Shown here one piece after another: positions 1 through 5,004 of a DNA stretch of 5,663 nucleotides; position 1 is the first letter of the stretch; the number at the start of each line of letters is the position of its first letter. Below the pieces are notes generated by a model. It made no database searches. It was given only the letters and a program-made list of their open reading frames with translations, and was not told the DNA's origin. Location of the stretch: assembly GCA_943329505.2 (NCBI GenBank), contig CALQED020000098.1, positions 1 to 5,663 of the forward strand, written 5' to 3'. Position numbers and translations under genes: made by a program. Source of the stretch: Polynucleobacter meluiroseus. GTDB taxonomy: Bacteria; Pseudomonadota; Gammaproteobacteria; Burkholderiales; Burkholderiaceae.

Positions 1-91
1 CAGCTTCTTCCGGACCAATCGTCTGTAAATGGACTGCGGGTGGAATACGGGTTTGGGTAGCTTTTGGCTTGGAAACTGGGTCGGATTTCAT
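1..91 (-). CDS. rluC: Probable 23S rRNA pseudouridine synthase RluC, N-terminal fragment
   Basis: The minus strand is open from an ATG at 91-89 to the window edge, giving 30 complete codons (start MKSDPVSKPKATQTRIPP). The gene continues outside the window, so only the N-terminus is visible. A purine-rich AAGAGAG (complement of 99-105) lies 7 nt upstream of the ATG and fits as its ribosome binding site. The visible peptide is a basic, Pro-rich lead-in followed by a stretch ending IGPEEA, which resembles the run-up to the S4-like RNA-binding domain of RluC/RluD-type synthases (typically EAGQRIDNFL). The main support is context: rluC is commonly found divergent from rne in beta- and gammaproteobacteria. 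RluC converts specific uridines to pseudouridine in the peptidyl-transferase region of 23S rRNA. No catalytic domain is visible here. The gene and start are fairly secure; the exact product is an inference from position plus weak similarity. Confidence 0.65.
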   Translation of the reverse strand, partial: MKSDPVSKPKATQTRIPPAVHLQTIGPEEA

Positions 92-98
92 GATTTAT

Positions 99-105
99 CT
101 CTCTT
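99..105 (-). promoter_or_regulatory. Ribosome binding site of the divergent rluC-like gene
   Basis: On the minus strand the sequence AAGAGAG sits 7 nt before the ATG at 91. The spacing and purine content fit a Shine-Dalgarno element, and this supports the chosen start of the leftward gene. Confidence 0.5.
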
Positions 106-146
106 GCCGCCTCGTTTAGGAACGACAAGGGACTCAACAATACCCC

Positions 147-176
147 ATTGTCATTCAACTTGTGCCGTATAATCAA
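147..176 (-). promoter_or_regulatory. Candidate sigma70 promoter for the leftward rluC-like gene
   Basis: Read leftward there is a TTGATT (complement of 171-176) and a GACAAT (complement of 147-152) separated by 18 bp. Each hexamer matches four of six consensus positions. Transcription would start near 140, giving a leader of about 50 nt before the ATG at 91. The elements overlap the rightward promoter elements. This is a consensus match only. Confidence 0.3.
148..173 (+). promoter_or_regulatory. Candidate sigma70 promoter for rne
   Basis: A perfect -10 hexamer TATAAT lies at 168-173. The best upstream partner is TTGTCA at 148-153, but the spacer is only 14 bp, shorter than the usual 16-18, so the -35 assignment is uncertain. 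Initiation about 7 nt after the -10 (near 180) would give a leader of about 378 nt before the rne ATG. From family knowledge, the E. coli rne leader is of very similar length (about 361 nt) and mediates feedback control. Confidence 0.45.
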
Positions 177-182
177 CGCTCT

Positions 183-198
183 AGCCAATTTATTGGCT
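183..198 (+). repeat. Inverted repeat at the predicted 5' end of the rne transcript
   Basis: AGCCAA (183-188) and TTGGCT (193-198) are perfect complements around a TTTA loop. If transcription starts near 180, this hairpin lies at the extreme 5' end of the mRNA, where stem-loops are known to shield transcripts from 5'-end-dependent decay. The protective role is inferred. Confidence 0.4.
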
Positions 199-205
199 TG
201 ATCCC

Positions 206-221
206 AACCTGAATTCAGGTT
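206..221. repeat. 16-bp perfect palindrome in the rne leader
   Basis: AACCTGAATTCAGGTT is fully self-complementary. It could act as a hairpin (6-bp stem, AATT loop) in the leader RNA or as a binding site for a dimeric DNA-binding protein. It lies about 33 bp downstream of the candidate -10. The sequence does not decide between the two. Confidence 0.4.
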
Positions 222-283
222 TGAATCGTGGAGCTTGGAGTCGCCCTTTAAAAGACTCCCGGGGTTGCCCCTCCCCCGTTGTA

Positions 284-358
284 ATGAGGCGCAGGGTTGG
301 TGTGCCGTATGCCGCGACCCGCATTAGAAGACAGTTTTCAGGCGCGCGCCTGCATTGA
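284..358 (+). other. Small upstream ORF in the rne leader, 24 codons
   Basis: An ATG at 284-286 opens a 24-codon frame ending with TGA at 356-358. The predicted peptide begins MRRRVGVPYAATRIRR and contains seven arginines. No convincing Shine-Dalgarno sequence precedes it (the upstream bases are pyrimidine-rich), so translation is doubtful. Its stop overlaps a second ATG (TGATG, 356-360) that opens a two-codon frame, ATG ACC TAA (358-366). The arrangement resembles reinitiation junctions but could be chance in a 380-nt leader. Confidence 0.15.
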
Positions 359-359
359 T

Positions 360-374
360 GACCTAAAGGAGGTC
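360..374 (+). promoter_or_regulatory. Orphan consensus Shine-Dalgarno sequence within a small hairpin
   Basis: AAGGAGGT (366-373) is the full complement of the 3' end of 16S rRNA, stronger than the SD of rne itself, yet no ATG, GTG or TTG follows at a usable distance. It sits in a potential hairpin with GACCT (360-364) pairing to AGGTC (370-374). It may be a ribosome standby or decoy site, or a pairing partner for pyrimidine tracts elsewhere in the leader. The sequence is plain; the role is inferred. Confidence 0.4.
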
Positions 375-428
375 TCTGCGGCGATCGTCAAGTGTGGCAC
401 CGATTTAACCAACCGTTAACTGGGTGAA

Positions 429-447
429 CTAAGCAAAAAATGCTTAG
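429..447 (+). repeat. Perfect 7-bp stem-loop with A5 loop in the rne leader
   Basis: CTAAGCA (429-435) pairs perfectly with TGCTTAG (441-447) around a loop of five A residues, followed by ATTTGC. There is no T-run, so an intrinsic terminator is unlikely. A hairpin with a single-stranded A-rich loop is a plausible RNA-binding or RNase E recognition element. It also contains the ATG at 440 that opens a five-codon frame. Confidence 0.4.
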
Positions 448-453
448 ATTTGC

Positions 454-546
454 ATGATCCACACTCATATTCCGCTTTGGGCCCAGTCCCGTGCGGCATC
501 TAACCTGTCCCCTAACGCAGCGCGCTTACTTCGCCCTCCCCCATAG
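454..546 (+). other. Upstream ORF of 30 codons ending Pro-Pro-Pro-stop on the rne ribosome binding site
   Basis: An ATG at 454 opens a 30-codon frame beginning MIHTHIPLWAQSRAA and ending ...RPPP with TAG at 544-546. The stop overlaps the rne Shine-Dalgarno sequence (AGGAGA, 545-550) and is 11 nt before the rne ATG, in a different frame from rne. A preceding five-codon frame (440-457) overlaps its start by ATGA. No good SD precedes the ATG, so expression is uncertain. If translated, Pro-Pro-Pro before a stop is a known kind of slow, EF-P-dependent context and would park a ribosome over the rne initiation site. It is a candidate leader peptide, and chance remains a real alternative. Confidence 0.2.
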
Positions 547-560
547 GAGAGAGTGTTATG
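536..560 (+). promoter_or_regulatory. rne ribosome binding site, potentially sequestered
   Basis: AGGAGA (545-550) lies 7 nt before the ATG at 558, a standard arrangement that fixes the rne start. Immediately upstream, CTCC (536-539) can pair with GGAG (546-549) around a six-base loop, hiding the site. The stem is only 4 bp, so it would be weak on its own. Confidence 0.6.
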
Positions 561-3179
561 AAACGCATGTTGTTTAATGCAACTCAACAAGAAGAGTTGC
601 GAGTTGCCATCGTTGATGGTCAAAAACTCATTGATATCGATATCGAAGCTGCCGGCCGCGAACAGCGCAAAGGCAATATCTACAAAGGTGTTATTACCCG
701 TATTGAGCCTTCCTTGGAAGCGTGCTTTGTCAACTACGGCGAAGAGCGTCATGGCTTCTTGCCATTTAAAGAAGTTGCTAGAACTTACTTCAAAGAAGGT
801 ATTGATGTTCGCAATGCTTCCATCAAGGATGCCCTGCGCGAAGGTCAAGAAATCATTGTTCAGGTAGAAAAAGAAGAGCGCGGCCAAAAAGGCGCCGCCC
901 TCACCTCATTCGTCTCTCTAGCAGGTCGTTATTTAGTGCTAATGCCAAATAACCCACGCGGAGGTGGCGTATCCCGCCGGATTGAAGGTGAAGACCGTCA
1001 AGAACTCCGCGATGCCATGTCCCAATTAGATATACCTGATGGTATGAGCATCATTGCCCGTACCGCTGGTATTGGTCGTGACGCGACAGAATTGCAATGG
1101 GACTTAAGTTATCTCATGCAGTTGTGGAAAGCGATTGATGAAGCGGCTAAAGGTAATTCAGCTCCGCTATTAATTTATCTCGAATCTAGCTTAGTGATCC
1201 GCGCAATCCGCGATTACTTCCAGCCAGATATCGGTGAGATTCTGATTGATACCGACGACATCTATGAGCAAGCTGCTGCCTTTATGTCAGTAGTGATGCC
1301 CGACAATTTGCCGCGCGTAAAGCGCTATCAAGATGATGTGCCGCTGTTCTCTCGCTTCCAAATTGAGCACCAAATTGAAACTGCATACTCACGTACCGTG
1401 CCATTGCCATCTGGTGGCGCGATCGTAATCGATCACACGGAAGCTTTAGTTTCTGTAGACGTGAACTCTGCACGCGCTACCCGTGGCTCAGATATTGAAG
1501 AGACTGCAACCCGTACCAACTTAGAAGCGGCCGATGAAATTGCCCGTCAAGCCCGTTTACGTGACTTGGGTGGTTTGATTGTGATCGACTTTATTGATAT
1601 GGAGTCTAGTAAGGCTCAAAAAGATGTTGAGAATCGCTTACGGGATGCTTTACGGCATGATCGTGCTCGCGTTCAGATGGGTAAGATCTCTAAATTTGGT
1701 TTGATGGAAATGTCACGCCAACGCTTGCGTCCTGCCCTCTCCGAAGGTAGTCATGTCACCTGCCCACGTTGCAACGGCACCGGTCACATCCGCGATACCG
1801 AATCTTCTGCATTACAAGTTCTGCGCATCATCCAAGAAGAAGCGATGAAAGAGAACACTGCAGCGATTCATACCCAGGTTCCAGTTGAAGTAGCGGCCTT
1901 CCTTTTGAATGAAAAACGTGCTGAAGTGATTAAGATTGAGACTCGCTTCAAAGTGAACGTCTTAATGGTTCCAAATAAGCATTTGGAAACACCACATTAC
2001 AAGCTAGAGCGTTTGCGTCACGATGATCCTCGTTTAGATGATCAGAAGGCTAGCTATGTAATGGCTGAAGAAGCTGCCCGCGAATTGGAAACTGACACCA
2101 CAGTAAGCCGTAAGGATGCTGATGTGAAAATTCGACCAGAAGCAGCAGTCAAAGGTATTACGCCAACTCAACCTGCACCAATCAGCCAACCACGCCCAGC
2201 GCGCACTGAAAAAGTCGCTACTGAGAGCTCTGGTGGTTTCTTTGGTTTCATCAAGAGAATCTTCTCTTCTTCTCCTGCAGTAGAAGAGAAGCCAGCGCCA
2301 AGCAATAACCGTGGTCGCAACCAAGGTCGCAACGGTAATGGTGGCAATGGTGGTGACCGTAATCGTGGTCGTAACCGTCGTGGTGAACGTGCTGAGCGTC
2401 CAGCAGCTAATGCTGCGGATGGCGCAACTACTGAAGGTACTAATAACAATCGCAATGGCAACCGCAATAATCGTAATGGTAACCGTAATCAAAATGGTCC
2501 AAAACCTGAGCGTGAAGCAAACCCAACTGCAGTAACACCTGCAACTGAAGCCGCTGCTGGTAGCGAAGCAACGCTAGGGGCTGAGGGTGATGAGCGTCGT
2601 GGTCGTGGACGCAATCGTCGTGGTCGTGGTCGTGGCAGAAATGAACGTGGCGAGCGTACTGAGAATGGTGATGCATCAACAACCGTTGCTACAACCTCAT
2701 CTACAAGCCCATTTGCTGGACCTCCTGTTGGCATGGCTGGGGCATCTGCATCGATGCCAATTCAGAATCTTGCTAATAGCTTTGGAAACAAGCCCGTTGC
2801 TCAGAAGCAAGAACGTAGTGAAAGAGCACCGCGTCCTCCGCGTCAAGCAAATCGCCCAGCACAAAACGCTGCTCCTACTGCAGTTGCAGCGCCTATCGCT
2901 GTAGTGGCAGCAGCTACGCTCGAGGTCATTGCTAAACCTGCACCAGAACTTCCTAAGGTTGCTTTCCAGGCGCTTGAAGAAACTCCCTTGCATAGCGTAG
3001 TGCAGTCCGCTGGAATGATTTGGGTTGCTACCGACGTCTCTAAGCATGCTGAAGCACAAAATCAAATTCAGGCTGAACCAGTTGCTCACAACTTAGGTAG
3101 AGCACCTAAGCCAGCAGCAAGCCTGCCTGATGGCCCAATGGTGTTAGTCGAAACCGGCGGACAAGAAAAAACGGTCTAA
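558..3179 (+). CDS. rne: Ribonuclease E (endoribonuclease, degradosome scaffold)
   Basis: RNase E cuts AU-rich single-stranded RNA, starts most mRNA decay and matures rRNA and tRNA, usually at the inner membrane. The start (MKRMLFNATQ) follows a good SD and is the canonical N-terminus. The S1 domain spans about residues 38-118. The 5'-monophosphate sensor Arg/Thr (IARTAG) is at R168/T169, with R371 also present. Catalytic aspartates are D301 (SVDVNSARATRGSDIEETA region) and D344 (IVIDFIDM), matching E. coli D303/D346. The Zn-link CPRC is at C402/C405. From about residue 520 the sequence becomes low-complexity. A short amphipathic segment FFGFIKRIF (561-569) may be a membrane anchor. Arg/Gly/Asn-rich blocks at 584-648 and 678-701 are probable RNA-binding regions. 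Near the end LHSVVQSAGMIWVATDVS (811-828) and PMVLVET (860-866) look like conserved C-terminal patches of betaproteobacterial RNase E. At 873 aa it is shorter than the 1061 aa E. coli enzyme, mainly in the tail. RNase G is excluded by the long tail. All catalytic features are intact. Confidence 0.97.
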   Translation: MKRMLFNATQQEELRVAIVDGQKLIDIDIEAAGREQRKGNIYKGVITRIEPSLEACFVNYGEERHGFLPFKEVARTYFKEGIDVRNASIKDALREGQEIIVQVEKEERGQKGAALTSFVSLAGRYLVLMPNNPRGGGVSRRIEGEDRQELRDAMSQLDIPDGMSIIARTAGIGRDATELQWDLSYLMQLWKAIDEAAKGNSAPLLIYLESSLVIRAIRDYFQPDIGEILIDTDDIYEQAAAFMSVVMPDNLPRVKRYQDDVPLFSRFQIEHQIETAYSRTVPLPSGGAIVIDHTEALVSVDVNSARATRGSDIEETATRTNLEAADEIARQARLRDLGGLIVIDFIDMESSKAQKDVENRLRDALRHDRARVQMGKISKFGLMEMSRQRLRPALSEGSHVTCPRCNGTGHIRDTESSALQVLRIIQEEAMKENTAAIHTQVPVEVAAFLLNEKRAEVIKIETRFKVNVLMVPNKHLETPHYKLERLRHDDPRLDDQKASYVMAEEAARELETDTTVSRKDADVKIRPEAAVKGITPTQPAPISQPRPARTEKVATESSGGFFGFIKRIFSSSPAVEEKPAPSNNRGRNQGRNGNGGNGGDRNRGRNRRGERAERPAANAADGATTEGTNNNRNGNRNNRNGNRNQNGPKPEREANPTAVTPATEAAAGSEATLGAEGDERRGRGRNRRGRGRGRNERGERTENGDASTTVATTSSTSPFAGPPVGMAGASASMPIQNLANSFGNKPVAQKQERSERAPRPPRQANRPAQNAAPTAVAAPIAVVAAATLEVIAKPAPELPKVAFQALEETPLHSVVQSAGMIWVATDVSKHAEAQNQIQAEPVAHNLGRAPKPAASLPDGPMVLVETGGQEKTV
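2307..2660 (+). repeat. Low-complexity Arg/Gly/Asn-coding repeats inside rne
   Basis: Two DNA blocks (2307-2501 and 2589-2660) consist largely of degenerate CGT/GGT/AAT/AAC codons. They encode runs such as RNRGRNRRGERAE, NNNRNGNRNNRNGNRNQN and RGRGRNRRGRGRGRNERGER. The units are irregular, but the nucleotide texture is repetitive enough to promote slippage and length variation between strains. The same composition creates long spurious reading frames on other strands and frames, which are not genes. Confidence 0.7.
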
Positions 3180-3211
3180 AGCGTTAACGCTTTTTCTCCA
3201 GACCGCCTTTT
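3172..3211 (+). terminator. Probable rho-independent terminator overlapping the rne stop codon
   Basis: An inner perfect palindrome AAAGCGTTAACGCTTT (3178-3193) runs into five T residues (3191-3195). It begins inside the TAA stop of rne (3177-3179). An outer stem CGGTCT (3172-3177) with AGACCG (3200-3205) can enclose it, followed by CCTTTT (3206-3211). The inner stem is AT-containing and only moderately stable, so partial read-through into moaA is possible. The T-run is only on the plus side, so it acts on rightward transcription. Confidence 0.6.
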
Positions 3212-3234
3212 ATCCCAAAAAGATATTGGGCGGT

Positions 3235-3264
3235 TTGGCAGAAACCCCGTTTCACAGCCATAAT
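3235..3264 (+). promoter_or_regulatory. Candidate sigma70 promoter for the moaA-mobA-moeA operon
   Basis: TTGGCA (3235-3240) and CATAAT (3259-3264), each one mismatch from consensus, are separated by 18 bp. Transcription would start around 3271-3272, which is the A of the moaA ATG itself, so the message may have almost no leader. A small inverted repeat GAAAC/GTTTC (3241-3253) lies in the spacer. Confidence 0.45.
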
Positions 3265-3271
3265 TCAGAAT

Positions 3272-4399
3272 ATGGTTGAAAAAGCAATTCCCAAGGTAAT
3301 CCCTATTCGCATTGATGAAGGCAAAGGCCTTACGCCGTCTATTGGCGGGACATTGAATGCGCCTCACAGACATACTCAAGATGCGCGTAGTCGAACCCTG
3401 CGTGATCTTCGTATCTCGGTCACGGATCGCTGTAACTTCCGCTGCACCTATTGCATGCCCAAAGAAGTCTTTGACCAAAACTATCCTTATCTAGCTCACG
3501 AAGAATTATTAAGCTTTGAAGAAATTACGCGACTCACGACTATTTTCTCAGCTCTCGGTGTTGAGAAAATTCGTTTGACTGGCGGTGAGCCATTGCTGCG
3601 CAAGAACTTAGAAGTTCTCATTGAAATGTTGGCAGCGGTGCGCACTCCCGATGGCAATCCTTTAGACCTCACCTTGACCACTAACGGCAGCATCTTGCGC
3701 AAGAAAGCAGCCGCACTCAAAGCTGCTGGGCTACAAAGGCTTACAGTAAGTCTTGATGGTTTAAATGATGAGATCTTCAAGAAAATGAACGATGTTGATT
3801 TTCCAGTGGCTGATGTCTTAGATGGCATTACTGCTGCACAAGAAGTTGGCTTTCAGAATATCAAAGTTAATATGGTTGTCAAAAAGGGTACTAACGATCA
3901 TGAGATCGTTTCCATGGCCAAGCACTTCAAGGGTAGCGGCATTATTCTGCGATTTATTGAATTTATGGATGTTGGCAGTTCAAACGGTTGGAATATGGCG
4001 GAGGTGCTGCCATCTAAAGAAGTCATCGCCAGTATCAACGCAGTATTTCCAATAAAACCAGTGGAATCGAATTACATTGGCGAAGTTGCTCAGCGCTGGC
4101 GCTATGAAGATGGCTCTGGAGAAATTGGTGTGATCTCTAGCGTGACACAAACTTTCTGTCATGAATGTACTCGTGCGCGCATCTCTACTGATGGCCAAAT
4201 GTACCTTTGCCTTTTTGCAAATGAGGGTTTTGATTTCAAAACTCTGCTGCGTTCTGGGAAAAGTGATTTGGAAATTGCCAATGCCATCATGAACACTTGG
4301 TCTGCGCGGGACGATCATTACTCCGAGATTAGAGGCTCTGCCATTGCAAATCAGTCGACTAGTCATCACAAAGTCGAAATGTCTTATATTGGTGGCTAA
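3272..4399 (+). CDS. moaA: GTP 3',8-cyclase MoaA (radical SAM, molybdenum cofactor step 1)
   Basis: MoaA rearranges GTP to 3',8-cyclo-GTP, which MoaC turns into cyclic pyranopterin monophosphate, the first molybdopterin intermediate. It is a cytosolic radical SAM enzyme with two [4Fe-4S] clusters. The SAM cluster motif CNFRCTYC gives C54, C58 and C61. The GGEP motif of the SAM site is at 104-107. The second cluster, CX2CX13C, gives C296, C299 and C313, with R301 and R303 of the Arg-rich GTP site (TRARIS). The protein ends SYIGG, keeping the C-terminal Gly-Gly tail needed for activity. At 375 aa it is longer than E. coli MoaA (329 aa) because of a roughly 45-residue N-terminal extension typical of betaproteobacteria. 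The next in-frame Met is M62, after the cluster cysteines, so the ATG at 3272 is the only sensible ATG start. It has no clear SD. Its stop overlaps the mobA ATG by one base. Confidence 0.96.
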   Translation: MVEKAIPKVIPIRIDEGKGLTPSIGGTLNAPHRHTQDARSRTLRDLRISVTDRCNFRCTYCMPKEVFDQNYPYLAHEELLSFEEITRLTTIFSALGVEKIRLTGGEPLLRKNLEVLIEMLAAVRTPDGNPLDLTLTTNGSILRKKAAALKAAGLQRLTVSLDGLNDEIFKKMNDVDFPVADVLDGITAAQEVGFQNIKVNMVVKKGTNDHEIVSMAKHFKGSGIILRFIEFMDVGSSNGWNMAEVLPSKEVIASINAVFPIKPVESNYIGEVAQRWRYEDGSGEIGVISSVTQTFCHECTRARISTDGQMYLCLFANEGFDFKTLLRSGKSDLEIANAIMNTWSARDDHYSEIRGSAIANQSTSHHKVEMSYIGG

Positions 4400-5004
4400 T
4401 GATTCTTGTAGAAAAAATTACTGGACTCATTCTGGCGGGCGGCCGTGCCCAGCGTATGGGTGGCATTGATAAAGGTTTAATTCCTTTCCATCACAAACCC
4501 TTGATTGAATCAACGATTCAAAGACTCAAACCCCAAGTCGAATCTATATTGATTAATGCCAATCGCAATATCACGCAATACGCTAGTTATGGCTACCCCG
4601 TCATCATGGATGAAACCCCGGATTTCTCTGGTCCGCTAGCGGGGTTCTTGGCTGGGCTCAAAGCTTGCCAAACACCTTACCTGTTAACTACTCCTTGTGA
4701 TTCACCACTACTGCCAACTGATCTGGGTATCACACTTGCAACCGAACTCGAGCGTGATAACCGGCAATTGGTTTATGCCTCTACCAAAGCAGTAGATGGC
4801 AAAGTTTGGGCGCAACCTGTCTTCTGCCTGATGCGCGCTGATGTACAAGATTCACTAGTCTCTTTTCTTAAGAAGGGTGATCTCAAGATTGATCGCTGGT
4901 TCAAAGAACTGAATAGTAGCGCCGTCATTTTTGATGACGAACAAGCCTTTGCCAACGTCAACACGCCGGAAGAATTGAAGTCTTTAGAAGCGGCCTCGGT
5001 ATGA
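4399..5004 (+). CDS. mobA: Molybdenum cofactor guanylyltransferase MobA
   Basis: MobA transfers GMP from GTP to Mo-molybdopterin, giving the guanine dinucleotide cofactor of DMSO-reductase-family enzymes (nitrate reductases, formate dehydrogenases and others). The nucleotide-binding signature ILAGGRAQRMGGIDKGL is at 11-27 with K25. SGPLAG is at 77-82. Candidate Mg-binding aspartates are D71 and D101 (TTPCDSPLLP), the same numbers as in E. coli MobA. The terminal NVNTPEEL motif is at 186-193. The length of 201 aa is normal for the family. The start codon shares its A with the moaA stop (TAATG, 4397-4401), so translation is probably coupled; the only SD-like sequence is a weak GGTGG at 4391-4395. 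A relative, the cytidylyltransferase MocA, has a similar fold, but the GG-DKGL pattern and the bacterial operon context favour MobA. No defect is seen. Confidence 0.95.
   Translation: MILVEKITGLILAGGRAQRMGGIDKGLIPFHHKPLIESTIQRLKPQVESILINANRNITQYASYGYPVIMDETPDFSGPLAGFLAGLKACQTPYLLTTPCDSPLLPTDLGITLATELERDNRQLVYASTKAVDGKVWAQPVFCLMRADVQDSLVSFLKKGDLKIDRWFKELNSSAVIFDDEQAFANVNTPEELKSLEAASV

Larger units (their letters stand above)
180..557 (+). promoter_or_regulatory. Long structured 5' leader of rne (candidate autoregulatory UTR)
   Basis: This stretch has no long ORF and is dense in inverted repeats. In order: 183-198 (AGCCAA/TTGGCT, loop TTTA), 206-221 (perfect palindrome AACCTGAATTCAGGTT), 237-259 (GGAGTC/GACTCC), 261-271 (GGGG/CCCC), 339-352 (CAGGCGCGCGCCTG), 360-374 (GACCT/AGGTC with an SD-like loop), 405-419 (TTAAC/GTTAA), 429-447 (7-bp stem, A5 loop), 472-496 (nested CCGC/GCGG and GGG/CCC), and 536-549 (CTCC/GGAG covering the rne SD). 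A longer-range match joins 309-315 (ATGCCGC) to 493-499 (GCGGCAT). In E. coli, RNase E binds and cleaves its own long leader to adjust its level. I infer the same kind of role here from position, length and structure; I do not see a clear match to the known gammaproteobacterial leader motif. Confidence 0.5.

Noticed and set aside
339..352. Palindrome CAGGCGCGCGCCTG as a regulator operator
   Set aside because: It is perfect, but it lies about 170 bp past the candidate promoter and within the leader, and the GC alternation can arise by chance. It is recorded only as a possible RNA stem.
392..427. Short GTG-initiated frame of 11 codons after the orphan Shine-Dalgarno
   Set aside because: The start lies about 18 nt beyond the SD, too far for normal initiation, and the peptide has no distinguishing feature.
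429..447. Intrinsic terminator in the rne leader
   Set aside because: The 7-bp stem is perfect, but it is AT-rich and no T-run follows on the plus strand; the A-tract is in the loop.
465..887. 140-codon minus-strand frame overlapping the rne leader and 5' end
   Set aside because: Most of it is antisense to the highly conserved RNase E N-terminus, it has no recognisable family, and its composition is what the complement of rne would give.
2307..2660. CRISPR array or tandem repeat locus
   Set aside because: The repetition is codon-level low complexity inside an intact reading frame, with no constant repeat unit or spacers.
2034..2734. Several long frames on both strands over the RNase E tail
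   Set aside because: They are by-products of the repetitive Arg/Gly/Asn codons. The predicted proteins are low-complexity runs (for example Thr/Ile- or His/Asp-rich) with no domain, while the rne frame is continuous and has clear homology.
3180..3271. Moco riboswitch upstream of moaA
   Set aside because: The gap is only 92 bp, is largely used by the rne terminator, and its best promoter starts at the moaA ATG. There is no room or visible structure for the known Moco motif, which is well over 100 nt.
3176..3478. 100-codon minus-strand frame across the rne-moaA gap
   Set aside because: It runs antisense to the terminator, the moaA promoter and the moaA cluster-binding region, and has no recognisable motif.
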